This document shows, in pieces, positions 35,860-47,861 of a DNA stretch of 64,000 nucleotides. The DNA is taken from contig JAQFVV010006200.1 in the NCBI GenBank assembly GCA_028023455.1, positions 6,706,506 to 6,770,505 of the forward strand, given 5' to 3'. How positions within the stretch are numbered: position 1 is the first letter of the stretch; every line of letters starts with the position of its first letter. The notes below the pieces were generated by a model that was not told the origin of the DNA, made no database searches, and worked only from the letters and a program-made list of their open reading frames with translations. The translations under genes were made by a program, and so were the position numbers. Origin of the DNA: Epiperipatus broadwayi. Taxonomy: Eukaryota; Onychophora; Udeonychophora; Euonychophora; Peripatidae.

Positions 35860-36745
35860 AGTAGTGAGAATTAATTTAATATTAGTACAGATTCAATACA
35901 GAAATTGTGAAGGTAAGTGTGGCATTCAGTCTACTGGGCTAATGGGAAATTGAGATGTTTGACCATAATCTGGTATGATTATAGCTTTTAGTCTTAACAG
36001 AAATTTGTCATAAGAACAATAAATGTGTTGGTATACCTATTTTCTAAGTAAATTCTATAATTTAATATGATCAACTGAATCAAAATCTACATTATAATTA
36101 ATGAAGCATCTAAAATTTTTTTTGGTATTCACTAACCTTTTCAATAATTTAGTTTATGCCAGTAATATCATGTTTCATGATCTTTCCTGAAAGTAGTCTG
36201 GATATCTAATAATCATTTTTCAATGTAAGTCTTTAAGGTCATGTAATTTTCATAGTATTTTTATGCATGTGTTGAATAAGAGATATTGCTATTATGTTTT
36301 TTTAGACTTGGTGATAGTTTATTTTTTGAACTTTTTAAAAATATATAGACCATTAGATAGTTTTTCAGATATATAGGAATAATTTTGTTATAAATTTTTT
36401 GATTTTCTTTAATTTCCTACAAAATTTCTGATGCACCATCAAATGGTCTCAACTTTTGCAATAATCTCAATACATGACATAAAAATGCCTTGTTGTTATT
36501 TGTAATATAGCTCATCTAAGTATGAGTCCTGTTTTTCCAAACTTGTTTTAGTATTTTTGCAAATAATTGCTTCAATATTTTTTCCCTTTTTTACTTGGAC
36601 CTTTATACTTAATTTTCTTAAAGAATCTTTATTTTTTTAAATTTTAGTTTCTCTTTTTTTCTTTGCAATAACTGTTGTATCTTCTGACATTTATTTTTAT
36701 TCTTCTGATTGTGTTATCTTAATCGTGATGGTATCAGATCAGCCT
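35860..36745 (-). pseudogene. RTE/BovB-like reverse transcriptase relic
   Basis: Minus strand from about 36690: SEDTTVIAKKKRETKI, the BovB-type linker between endonuclease and RT. Then, in shifting frames, DIQTTFRKDHET (the QAGFRKGR block), IIEKVSEYQKKF, FINYNVDFDSVDHIKL (the F.DY..AFD.VDH block, first aspartate region altered), GIPTHLLFL, and ECHTYLHNFCIESV (the RQGC.LSP.LFN block, decayed). Multiple stops and frameshifts. The order of six blocks makes the assignment credible although each is weak. Not the same family as the RTE copy at 46.3 kb, which is better preserved and differs in these blocks. Confidence 0.6.
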
Positions 36746-36854
36746 TTAATTTTTTTATTTCTGCCTGTAGTTTCTTTAAATTGCTAGCATTTACTTCCAC
36801 AATTTAAAATCAGTTTCTGTTAATATTTTAAATAACAATATATATATATAAACA

Positions 36855-37078
36855 AAACAAGTTATAAATTTTGTAACTTGCTATAGCTTGCATTTTATGA
36901 TCACTAGATGGAGCTTTACCAATAGCCCACAATCAAGCTTTGTTTACATAAACGCTGAGAGAGATAGCATTCAATATCTCTTTCAAATTGTCAGAGATAT
37001 TGAATTCTATCTCTCTCAGCGTTTATGTAAACAAAGCTTGATTGTGGGCTATTGGTAAAGCTCCATCTAGTGATCATA
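36855..37078. repeat. Near-perfect palindrome of family C
   Basis: 36897-37078 folds into arms of about 85 bp with one visible mismatch (GCATTC against GAATTC) and a loop of about 12 bases. The ends are the family C sequence TGATCACTAGATGGAGC. The 42 bp to the left also match the C copy at 11242. Its interior differs from copy 1 and lacks the hammerhead core. Confidence 0.85.
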
Positions 37079-37149
37079 TATACATAAATTCATAGAGATC
37101 AGTCAATATTTAGACAACTTCCTTTTAACAATATATAAAAATAAACTAA

Positions 37150-37935
37150 AAGAATAAGCTAAAGGAATAAAAGTAAATGGAGATTATTTAAGTCATCTAG
37201 ATTTTGCAGATGATGTAGTTGTTTTGCAAATAATGCTGCATAGTTTCAGGAAATGTGCAATAGTTATCAGATGAAAGTAAAAAAGTAGGCTTAAAGGTAA
37301 ACATTAAAAAGACTAAAGTAATATTCAATGGATTCTTTCAAAAGATGAAAATAAAGATTGATTATGATGAGTTAAAAGAAGTTAACAACTACAAATACCA
37401 TGGTCAGATTATTATTGCAGATGGAAATATAATGAATGAAATTAATCATAGAATTAAACTTGATTGAAGAAATAATTTAATATTAAAAGGCAATATGTCT
37501 GTGTTGAAAAGAAAGGTTTTTAACAATTTTTTTTATCAGTTCTTATTTATGGATCTGAGTCTTGAACACTTAACAGAAGAGGAATGCAAAGATCACTCAA
37601 AGAAATATGAAGAGATGCATGTTAGGAATAACAAAAAGAGATTGAAAATGAAATACATGGGTAAGAGAACTAACACGTGTTACTGACATCATCAAAGGAA
37701 TTAACAAATTAGAAGAGGTGATAATATATGGACAATTGAAATCTTAAACCGAATTCCAACTGATTGTAAAAGAGCTAAAATGAGATCTCATATGACATGG
37801 ATTGATGAAATAAGGTAGTGTGCTGACCCAGTGTGGAGAAGAGAGGCTAGAGATCAGAGATAGTTTAAACTTGGAGAGACCTTTATCCTGCAGTAGACTG
37901 ACAATGGTTGAAAATTATGATGATAATATGTAACC
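37150..37935 (+). pseudogene. RTE retrotransposon, 3' fragment with RT active-site box
   Basis: Same family as 46275-48770, on the plus strand. SHLDFADDVVV (the catalytic FADD box) lies at about 37190, followed by VNIKKTKVIFN, ELKEVNNYKYHGQII and, after frame changes, the thumb and C-terminal region. The UTR 'gagacctttatcctgcagta' and a (TGA)n-like tail end it. 5' truncated, with several stops. Confidence 0.8.
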
Positions 37936-38190
37936 TTTTTCCAGTTATTAATATTATATAATAACTAGATTAATGCTCTAACACTGATTTGTTTAGTAAA
38001 TGAAGCACTCTCAATTCAAAGCACAACATAAAGTCTTTTGAAAAGATAAAAATGGACTGTCTTATCTTTTTACCTAAATTCATTTGCATAGGCAAATCTA
38101 GAGCATTTTGAAATGAAAGCATAAAGATTTTAAATTGATCAAATTACCATATGTCTTTAAAGCTATATTTCCACTTACGTTATATTAATT
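37936..38190. repeat. Family F fragment
   Basis: Holds 'aaagtcttttgaaaagataa' and 'acctaaattcatttgcatag', diverged forms of family F sequence at 26463-26520. A related 100-bp fragment is at 39185-39290. Confidence 0.55.
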
Positions 38191-38354
38191 TTATTGATAT
38201 TGGTAAAAAAAATTCAGTTTACAACTTGTCAATATTAGATGAAATAATAAATTCAAATAGGCAAAACTCTCCATACAGTATTGCCACTCACTGCAAGCCA
38301 GAGTAATCAATGGATGCCAAAAGGCTTGTGCATAAACGCTTACTCATCCAATAT

Positions 38355-38398
38355 TCCCAGACTAGTTTTTGGCTTGTGGCATTTGTCAATGAGGAGCC
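38355..38398 (-). ncRNA. Decayed hammerhead-like motif, family A copy 2
   Basis: Minus strand CUCCUCA is kept, but the core is UUGACAA and GAAA has become AAAA. ACUAGUCUGGG is kept. Not functional by sequence. Confidence 0.4.
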
Positions 38399-38959
38399 TT
38401 GGATCTGAAAGCACTGCATCTAGATCTTAGAGTCTAATGCAACCTTCCAGCAGCCACCTTTTATCTCTATTTGACTACAAAACTATGAGTCTTAAATTGA
38501 AACAATAATATTTTCAATCCAAGCTAATGACATTATATAGTCATATAGGTCTGAACTCAGTTGAGTACCTATAAATTTTGGTGTCTTTGGTTCTTTAATA
38601 ACCATAGCCACCATTGTGCTATTAGGCAGGATTGGTTTTAAGTCAATAAACACCACATGATCACCATTTCTTATGCTTGCTTATAACTGTTGTTCAAACA
38701 GACAAAACTCTCCATAGAGTATTGCCACTCAGTGCAAGCCAGAGTAATCAATGGATGCCAGAAGGCTTGTGTATAAAATCCCCATCTAGTCCCTGAGTTC
38801 AGACCTATATGACTATATAAGTTCATGAGCTTGGATTGAAAATATTATTATGGTTTCAATTTAAGACTCATAGTTTTGTAGTTAAGTAGAGATAAAAGGT
38901 GGCTACTGGAGGGTTGCATTAGATTATAAGATCTAGGTGCAGTGCTTTCAGATCCAATG

Positions 38960-39003
38960 CTCCTCACTGACATAGGCCACAATCTAGAAATTAGTCTGGG
39001 AAT
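38960..39003 (+). ncRNA. Decayed hammerhead-like motif, family A copy 2
   Basis: CUCCUCA, CUGACAU, a broken helix II, GAAAU, UAGUC and UGGGAA. Helix I pairing is kept for four positions. The core is damaged. Confidence 0.4.
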
Positions 39004-39299
39004 ATTGAATGAGTAGGCACTAGATGGGGATTTTATTCACAAGCCTTCTGGCATCCATTGATTACTCTGGCTTGCACTGAGTGGCAATATTGTATGGAGA
39101 GTTTTGCCTGTTTGAATAACAGTTACAAGCAAGCATAAGAAATGGTGATCATGTGATATTTATTGGGTTAAAATGAAATAATAAAATTTGTAAATACAAA
39201 TTTTTTCCAGCAGTTAGTATTATATAACTACATTAACAGACTAACACTGGTTTATTAAGTAAATGAAATACTCTCAATCCAAAGTACGATATATATATA

Positions 39300-40720
39300 G
39301 TAACTTTTTGATCGGTTATCCATGGTAAGAATAGTATATAAAATGTAAATTATAGCTCCAAAATTTTCAATTTATAATTTAGATAATAATAATGCTATAA
39401 ACTTGGATATAACAGTAATAAATGACTTAATACATAAAGATTAAAGAGAAAATTCTGTAGAGATTTAATAATCATTGTTAGTTATAAATAATTTATATTA
39501 TACAGTAATCGACTATATATATATAATCGTAATACAATAGATGTCAATTTCAATAAATATCGTTGTTTATAAAGTTGATTTTAATTTATTTTCAACACAA
39601 GGCTCCTTTAAAAAGCTAAAGATCTATATTGTAGTTAATGAAAGAAGGAACAATTATCTACCATAAGCTAAGAATTTATTTTAAAATTATTGTAATTGTA
39701 ATGTCTTGTAAACAAAAATATTTATTCTTAAACTTATGTATTTAAATCCAATTAATAATATCATATATTAAAAATATAATTGGAATTGGAACTGTAGTTT
39801 TTAACAAATGATTTAAATTAATTTCGTTTGTAAAACATTTATTGATTTTAATATTTCAAATAGAAACAAAACAACATTTTGTTTAAAAGTTATAATAGTT
39901 GATTTGGGAAATTGACCAACGAGAGTCAAGCCAGAAATTTTCTATTGTTGCTTTATCCCGGGATTTTTTTTCTATAAATCATGCAGACGATTAAAAGTAA
40001 AAAAGATTCAAGAAATCTGATAAAGTAGATAGCAGTCTTGATTTTTGTTTTCTCCATAAAAACAATTATAAAACTTAAAAATAGCTAAAGTCTTAAGCAG
40101 AAAAAACCATATTCACAACACTATCTAAGGATATGAAATATTTTTTAAAGTAATTATTAACACCATGGAGTGAGTAAATTAATCTTCATTACAACCTGAT
40201 TACCAATTCTGATCGTCGTCTTCTAGTCAAGATAATACTATAAAGGAGTTTGAAAAGTCAAAGTTGTTATTTTAATTTTGTCTAGGATAGCTATGAGAAA
40301 GGAAACACAACTGCAATGCTTCAGAGATAAATATGATGATGGCCATGTAAAAAAAACAACAACATTCATTTGTCTATGCTAAGTTAAGTGTTATTAATCA
40401 TAGATTAAATGTGAAAAACAGATTAAAAATTCCTAGAAATAAATTTTTAAAGCTAATAGAAATATCTTGCAGAACGTTATGAATAATTAGTTAATCACGA
40501 GCGTTGAATGCATGAAAAACTAATCTTCATTTGAAGTAAACAGTGGATAGTAAGAAATAATTTGCAAAATCTGGGAGAAAATATTTAGCTTATACTTAAT
40601 AATGAAAAAAACAAACAGAATTTCTTATGTTTAAATAGAAGATGAACTTTTACTATAGCATTTTAAGAACTGAATATTAAAATGGGAAGGATAATTAAAA
40701 AAAAAAATCTGTGTAACTTT
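39300..40720. other. AT-rich stretch, nothing recognised
   Basis: No supported element. Confidence 0.4.
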
Positions 40721-40723
40721 TGA

Positions 40724-40939
40724 AGGATAGATGATAGTCACAAAGATAATGCACTACAAGCTAGAAAATTAAATGAAGTTATCCAATATGTGGTTGAAAT
40801 TTTACAAGATAACAGAAAAGGAGAGAAATCAGAAAGTAAACTTATTGATGACTTATTTGAACATGTTTTAAATTTTGTGCAGCGTGGGAGAATAAAGTGG
40901 AGATTTATTGGTACCGATTTATTTAAAATATTCATCTAA
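40724..40939 (+). other. Unrecognised open frame without ATG (possible exon or relic)
   Basis: A 71-codon frame between stops, beginning RIDDSHKDNALQARKLN and including KLIDDLFEHVLNFVQRGR. It has a more balanced, charged composition than the chance frames nearby (K, E, D, R rather than F, I, L). No start codon and no clear splice sites. It belongs to no repeat seen elsewhere in the window. I do not recognise it. Confidence 0.25.
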
Positions 40940-41522
40940 GTTTTCGTGGTGGATTTTGAAGATCAGGATTATATGCAATGCAACTTTAAAACTAGCTAGG
41001 AAGGATACATTTGATTCAAAATTTTGTTCCGTCATTTATGGTTGTTTGTTTGATGTTTTGTTTAACTATACATGTCTTTTAGCAATACAAAGAGAGGAGA
41101 AACACAAACGCGTGAAGAATGGTAAACATATACAGGGTAAACTGTAATATTAAAATAGAAACTGGAAATGGGTTTAAAAAATATTTTAAATTTATTATTA
41201 ATATTTTTCTTGTTTGATATGAAATATACACACAAGGTATTTTTCATAATAGTGATTTAAAGAATTGATATATGCAATTTAATATATAATGTTAAAGGTA
41301 TTAAATTTTTTATTTTGTGCTAGAAAAAGAAGTATGCTTAAATATAGGAAGAGAGTAGCTATGAGTTATAATGTAAAAGTGTGTGTGAGTGAAATATAGT
41401 GTTAATTAAAGCTGTATATTTTGAGCCTTAATATATTTTTAGAAAATAAAGTATGATAAAATACGTTAAAAGATATTTCGAATTTATTATTACTAATACA
41501 TATTTAACAAAAAGAGAAATGT
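40940..41522. other. AT-rich stretch, nothing recognised
   Basis: No supported element. Confidence 0.4.
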
Positions 41523-41657
41523 ACTAGTGATCATAAGTCTTGCATTGGTGGTTGAGAGGTCAGCGCGACTGCCTTGCACTTGCAGGCAGTTGCCCAGGTT
41601 GCGGGTTCGTGTCCTGGCCGATGCTATGACACTTAAAAAAAAAACTAGTGATCATAA
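41523..41657 (+). repeat. tRNA-derived SINE, copy 2, with target duplication
   Basis: The head reads GCATTGGTGGTTGAGAGG with A-box character, an anticodon-like stem, GGGTTCGTGTCC as B box, the family end CGATGCTATGACAC, and an A-rich tail. It is flanked by a 14-bp duplication ACTAGTGATCATAA at 41523-41536 and 41644-41657, which shows LINE-type retrotransposition. Total length about 107 bp without the duplication, so it is almost only the tRNA-like part. Confidence 0.85.
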
Positions 41658-42950
41658 ATAAAATCTGATAGGATTCCCGGAAAATAATAATAAACATGTT
41701 ACAAAATATAATGTTTATTAGAGCAAGAAAGAGTGAATGTGAATGTAAGACAATAGCATGATCTCATTTGTTAGAAGAAAAAATCTTATTGATAATAATA
41801 ATAAAAAATAGATTATTTGTCTTGTGACATTATTGCAAATATAGATAGGAAAGTATTTCATGGGAAAAATATATTATTGGTATAGAATTGATAGAATCGT
41901 AGATGCTAAATACACTGTAGGAGAAGGTGAGTTAAAATTCCAGGATAAGATATATAAATTATCCTGAAGAATTGATGAATAGAGAAGTGGGTGTAATCTT
42001 TGTGATACACAGATAGTTATTAGAATGAGATGGGAGGATTTTCAGCAAAGAAATAAATGTGGTACATACCATAAGCACTTACTGAAAAAGCCAGAATAAA
42101 ATTGAGATAAGTTCATTAAGAAAATGATTACCTACCAAAATATGACCCTTCATAAATAAAAGAAATCTCCATCCCTTTATTAGGATGCTATTTAATAAAA
42201 TCAGTTGCTCATCTGTATAAAGTTTCATAGTAAATAATAATATAGCATGCTTCGAAGGTAGACTCAATATTTTAAATAATTCTATAGTTTTTCTTCCTAA
42301 GTCTGGGCAGATCAGTCTGTAGGTAGTAAAACCATGTACAGAACAAATGTTCTACATAGTTGAATAAAACTTTAATAAAGGATCATATGAATAAGAATAA
42401 CTGAGATCTAAGATTAACAGAAAACACGAGTAAGAGAGAGAATGATTGCATAAATGAATTGCATTATAAGAAAAAAAAAATCCTAACTTTATTATTCATT
42501 TTAAATACATCATAAATATTGTCTTTTATTTTTTTTATATTTATCACATCAATAATAACTTTCTTAATTTAAGATGGAAGTGTAATATTTTAAACCAAAT
42601 TTTAAATATAAAATATAATTTATTTATTACAAGATTATCATTATATTGGGAATTACAAAATATCAGGTAATATGGAAAAGGATTGTGAAGATCCCAGATA
42701 ACTCATGAAAGATGCAAATATATCAGATTAGTATGAAAGCATACATAATAAAATAATAAATTTATAATTTCAAAAGAACTAAAAGACAAACTAAGGAAAA
42801 ATCACGAAGTTTATTTGTAAAGAATGTATAAACAGTTTTCATACTTATTTTTTTTATTGTTAATGAAGTATTTAACTTTATATTTATAATTGTTTGTTAT
42901 TTATTCTTAGGGTTGTAAATAAATGAATATGTTGATTTAAACTTTGTTAA
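41658..42950. other. AT-rich stretch, nothing recognised
   Basis: No supported element. The minus frame at 42079-42267 shows no known motif. Confidence 0.4.
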
Positions 42951-43048
42951 GCATTGGTGGTCGAGTGGTCAGCGCAGCTGCCTTACAAGCAGTTGTCCCG
43001 GATTAGCGGGTTCACTTCCCGGGCGATGCTATGACACATGAAAAAGAA
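42951..43048 (+). repeat. tRNA-derived SINE, copy 3
   Basis: GCATTGGTGGTCGAGTGG includes a perfect A-box pattern. A CTGC/GCAG anticodon stem encloses CTTACAA, the T arm is CGGGTTCACTTCCCG, and the end is CGATGCTATGACACAT plus an A-rich tail. This copy folds best as a tRNA, but the B box deviates at one key base and the acceptor stem is imperfect, so it is a SINE rather than a tRNA gene. A short duplication (AAACTTT) may flank it. Confidence 0.8.
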
Positions 43049-44655
43049 AAAAACTTTATCATAATAATTTTGTTGAGCTGAGAGTCATTTCCATCACAAG
43101 GTCATAATATTAAGAATTTATATTTTGGACTAGATATTACCAATAGCTTCACCTTGTATAGTTTGATACAGTGATGAAGTGTAAGATTCTGGAACTCAAA
43201 TTTAAGGAATTTGACCCAGCTACTTTTTTTTGTAGTTCTTGAACTTCTTATGATTTCCTAAGCAATGGCAATTCCATTATTTTTTATATAAGAGCTTCTA
43301 TCTTCATTTCAAGGCCAAAATGAAAATGTTAATGCAAAGAGTGTTTTAATAATTTTTGCAATGAATTGGCATGCAAAAAACTTTTTTAAATATATACAGA
43401 CTGATGGATTTCATGAACACAGACAGGATAGGAAGATAAATGCTTTAGTATATTACATTTAATCATTTGAATGATAAGTCAAATATATTAATTATTCATA
43501 ATAAGTTCAGTTACACATTTTCTTTATAAAATATTATATTAAAACCAATATTAAATAAGTATACTTTTTTTTCTATTTTATACTGTAATAAAATTTATTA
43601 TTGGTTTTGTTTTAAAATAAAAATTAGTTTGTTGATTTATTTTAAACTGACATTTAGAAAACAGTGCACATCTGAAAAAAATATCTTGATTAACTCTTTC
43701 GCTTTTATAATGGTTCTATTCAATCAAATACTTATGTAAACCTGTATTACTGTAAATGACCAAAGTTGCACTTGCTTTAATTATAGTGTTTTGTAAAATT
43801 TATGTTCAGGTCTAAAAATAAAATAATACTATTATTAGTTAAATGCTGTGTGGAATGTTCCATGGTTGTAAAACATGGGCAATTAGTAGAAAAAAAAGGA
43901 ATACATTCTTTGTTTCATTTTAATATTTTTTCTTAAGATTGAACATCTTATTTACCTTATATTTTTATATGCTAAAATAATTATTCTGTCTATTTGACTA
44001 AGTTCTATTACTTGCTTGTAATGATTATAAACTAAAGACATGTTTTTGGATAACTTGTTCATCTAAACAGTAGATATTGCCACAAAATAATACATTCTCT
44101 GTTCTTTAGGGGCTTCACATAATCTTTGTTACATATATATGCATGCATTTAAATGTACCATATATATAATTGGAAGCCTAATGTGAAGCTACACATATAT
44201 ACATATAGAATACCATTGAGTGTATTTTCTTCATTATTCCATTATTGTTAACCAAGATATGGTGAGATTGTTTGTGCCTTCCGGATTGAGAATGATTACT
44301 ATCAATCATATAAACATTAATAAAATAGTATTACGTAATAGTAAATACATGTAATGATTAATAGAATGCTAATATATATATATATACAATAAAGAAAATT
44401 TTATTTTTTTCATTTTTATAAGCTCTTGAGCACAGCTTAAATACATTATAACACAAGGAGTTATAACTATAAAAAAGTTATATGCCATCACATTTCTTTG
44501 AATATATTACATTTATGTTGATAGACTGCTTTTTATTTATATCTTCTTGATTTTAAAGCTTGAATATATTCCTAATAGAATATTAATCTTTATTATGGTT
44601 AAGATAGTTTCTGCCAAACTTACTACACATTATGAGTCAATCTATATGCAGCAAG
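43049..44655. other. AT-rich stretch, nothing recognised
   Basis: No supported element. AT dinucleotide run at about 44371-44386. Confidence 0.4.
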
Positions 44656-44775
44656 GAATCTACCTACCTACCTGCCGGCCTGCATGCCGGCCGACGGGCC
44701 GACCAACCCACCCATCCATCCATCCATCTGTTTGGCCATCAATTCATCCATCTATCCATCTATCTATCAATTTAT
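44656..44775. repeat. Tetranucleotide microsatellite with a GC-rich head
   Basis: Runs of CTAC, a GC-rich CTGCCGGCCTGCATGCCGGC palindromic part, then CATC and TCTA repeats. It generates a frame with PTCRPACRPTGRPTHPSIHPS, which is not a gene. Confidence 0.85.
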
Positions 44776-46274
44776 ATATCTATAAATGAAATAAAAATTG
44801 CAATTGACTAAGCTCTCTTTAGCTTTGAATAAATAAACCAACCACGATCTTTACGTTAGCATAAAGAATAAAACGGATCCATCTATTTTTTGCATTCGTA
44901 ATAGTAGTAAGCTTAATTTATCTACTATGATGAAATTTTGGAATGGAAATAATATTAAAGCTAGAAGTAAATATGACATTGTCATTTATAAACTCATAAT
45001 TAATTACACATTTTAAATAATGTTTGCATTGATAATCAATTAAAAGTGAAATAATTAAAAATATTAAATTTACATACATCTATCTGTATTATTATTTCCA
45101 TTCTAAAATTTCAATATAGTTAGCAAATTAAACTTATTATCATTAAAAGTACATAGAATAGATAGATCCATTCTTTATAGTTTGCTAATATAAAGATAAA
45201 AGTTTTGTTTATCTATTCACAATTAGAAGAGCTTAGTCAACTTCATTTCTATTCTATATTTATTATTGCTGTGTAAATTTAATATTATATATATCATTTA
45301 TTTATATAAATGATAATTATAAAAAAAGTTTATATTTAAAATTTTCATCTTTATTAATATGTTGCCTTTTACAAAATTAATAAATACCTATACAAATATT
45401 TTAATTATATAGAGAATTGATTGATTCTATTTTACATAAATTTCACTAATTGTATTAAATATGTATATAATATTTTTTAAGATGATAATTAATGCATAAA
45501 ATTTTTTTACTAATCACATTATTAAAGCTGTATGTAAGTATAGCATATAAACTATGTACTAAAAAGCAAGACATTTTTTAATAGTAATTTGGAATATTTT
45601 ATGGTTGCAATCATAACTATGAAATCACATCAATGAGAATGAAATCCTGTTGAGTCAAGATTTATTAAGCTAAAATAAAGCGTGTAATGTGACCACTGAA
45701 TTTTTGGATGCCTATCTCATAAGGGAAACTGCTTTTAAATGCAAAATGATTTTTAGCAATCTTTTTAATATATTTCATTTATTATGATCATGCAGTTCAG
45801 TTAAATAAAAGTTAGTTTAACAAATCTAATGTAGAATACACATTTTCCATATAATTGATTATGCTATCATTTTTTAAAAATATTTTTTGTTTATATAGTT
45901 TACTTTTATGGTGAAAAGTTACTTTGATGAATTAATTAATTAGCTAATATAGATATTTTCTAATTTATGAATGTATGTTTTATTACTGGGTGCAACTACA
46001 GTATATAATGATTAAAACTTTTTTTTTTTTTTTTGTAAGATGTTTTGGATGACCTAGCAATTGTATTAGGAGAGAAATAAAAATTAGTTAGTTCATAAAT
46101 TAATTAATATAAAAAAATTTTACATTCATTTTTATACTTTATTATTATATATGATCAACACTTATATTTAATTGTATATAAAATAAAACGGATTGCTTTT
46201 GTCAAGACTCCTTACATTTATGATAAAGATATTATTTTGTTTTGCTTGTATCCATTATTTTATTATTATGAGAT
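44776..46274. other. AT-rich stretch, nothing recognised
   Basis: No supported element. A T run lies at 46020-46035. Confidence 0.4.
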
Positions 46275-46402
46275 TGAAGTCATCATCATCATCAACCATT
46301 ATCAATCCACTGTAGGATGAAGATCTCTCCAAATTCAATCCATCTCCTATCTTTAGCTTCTCTTCTCCACATCACTCCTGCACACTTTCTTATTTCATTC
46401 AT

Positions 46403-46975
46403 CTATCTCACATGTGGTCTCTTGCTGGGTCTTTTACAATCTCTTGGAATCAAGTTTAAGATTTCAATTGTCCATCTATTATCATCTCTTCTAGCAATAT
46501 GTCCAGCCCAACTCCACTTCAGTCTTTTAATTTTTTTAATGAGGTCAGTAACACCTGTTTGTTCTCTTACCCATATATTGCATTTTCGATCTCTTCTTGT
46601 TACTCCCAACATGCATCTCTCCATACTTCTTTGAGTGGTCTGAAGTCTCTGTATTGCTCTTCTATTAAGTGTCCAAGTCTCAGATCCATAAGTAAGAACT
46701 GGTAAAACACATTTATTAAAAACCTTCCTTTTCAAACACATAGGCATATTTCCTTTTAGTATCAAGTTATTTCTACCAAAAGCACTCCAACCAAGTTTAA
46801 TTCTATGATTAATTTCATCCATTATGTTTCCATCTGTATTAATAATCTGACCAAGGTATTTGTAACTGTTAACTTTTTCTAATTCATCATAATCAATCTT
46901 TATTTTCATATTTTGAGAAAATTCATTGAACATTACTTTAATCTTTTTAACATTTATCTTTAGTCCTACTTTCAT
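46403..46975 (-). pseudogene. RTE ORF2, RT thumb and C-terminal part
   Basis: 190-codon frame: VGLKINVKKIKVMFNE, the YKYLGQIINTDG block, RKVFNKCVLPVLTYGSETWTL and WSWAGHIARRDDNRWT. These are the standard blocks after the RT palm in RTE/BovB elements. It overlaps the preceding frame by about 28 bp through a frameshift near 46960. After 46403 the last about 35 codons are damaged by stops, and the reading frame would end in WRREAKDRRWIEFGE-like sequence. Confidence 0.85.
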
Positions 46976-47861
46976 CTGATAACTCCTGCAACATTTCCTG
47001 CAGCTCTAAAGCATTATTTGCAAAAACAACTACATCATCTGCAAAATCTAAATGACTTAAATAATCTCCATTTACTTTCACTCCTTTAGCTTCCCATTTT
47101 AATCCACAAAATACTTCTTGCAGCACTGCTGTAAAAAGTTTTGGAGATATGGAGTCACCCTGTCTTACACCCTTCTCAATGTTGACTTTCCTAGTATCAT
47201 TATGTAATCTAATTGTTGCTGTTGCATTTTTATAAATATTCTTTAAAATATGACAATATCCTGGATCTATACCTTGATGATCCAATGCTTTAATCACTGA
47301 AGAAATGTTTATAGAATCAAATGCCTTTTCATAATCTACAAATCCAAAGCATAATGGCAACTCATATTCATTTGTCCTTTCTATAACTTCTCTCAATACC
47401 TGGATATGATCTACTGTACTAAAACCACTTTTAAATCCAGCTTGTTCTCTTGGTTGGTGGAAATCCAATGTTCTCTGTAGATGAGTTGTAATTATCTTGG
47501 TAAAAAATTTGTATAAAACTGATAAAAGGCTGATAGGTCTGTAATTTCTAATATCTTCTTTATCACCTTTTTTAAATATTAATATTAATACTGCATTCTT
47601 CCAATCATCTGGTACATCTTTATCATTTAGACATTTGGTATATAACTTTGCAAAAAAATTTTCTATTTCTTCACCTGCTTCTTTTAATATATCAATTATA
47701 ATTCCATCATTACCTGGAGCCTTTCCTTTCTTCATAAATTTAATTGCATGTCTCACTTCTTCATTTAAAATTCTGGGCAATTCGGAAGATATAATAGATA
47801 TAGGAGGTAATTGTTGTTTATTACTATATAATTCTTGATAAAAGTCTTCTACCCATTTCAT
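46947..47861 (-). pseudogene. RTE ORF2, reverse transcriptase domain (intact palm)
   Basis: 304 uninterrupted codons cover RT motifs 0 to 5: KGKAPGNDGIIIDIL, LIFKKGDKEDIRNYRPISLL, REQAGFKSGFSTVDHI, FVDYEKAFDSI (first catalytic aspartate), GVRQGDSISPKLF and LDFADDVVVFAN (the catalytic DD pair). All catalytic residues are present. It is dead only because of the frames broken on either side and the missing 5' end. Frames on the plus strand here are shadows. Confidence 0.9.

Larger units (their letters stand above)
38250..39150. repeat. Foldback repeat family A, copy 2
   Basis: Minus unit 38254-38697, a second partial minus unit from 38698, then a plus unit to 39150. It carries the complete family sequence, including 'aaccatagccaccatt', 'ttaggcaggattggttt' and 'gtgatcatgtgatatttat'. 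Same inverted-tandem layout as family D at 34495. Hammerhead cores at 38355 and 38960 are decayed. Confidence 0.85.

Noticed and set aside
42079-42267. Minus frame MSLPSKHAILLF... as a transposase
   Set aside because: Considered an ISXO2-like relic, but no motif order on either strand supports it.
42951-43048. Possible functional tRNA gene
   Set aside because: Imperfect acceptor stem, deviating B box, A-rich tail and diverged relatives at 16291 and 41537 show a SINE.
44547-44789. Open frame with CRPACRPTGRPTHPSIHPS
   Set aside because: Produced by the tetranucleotide microsatellite.
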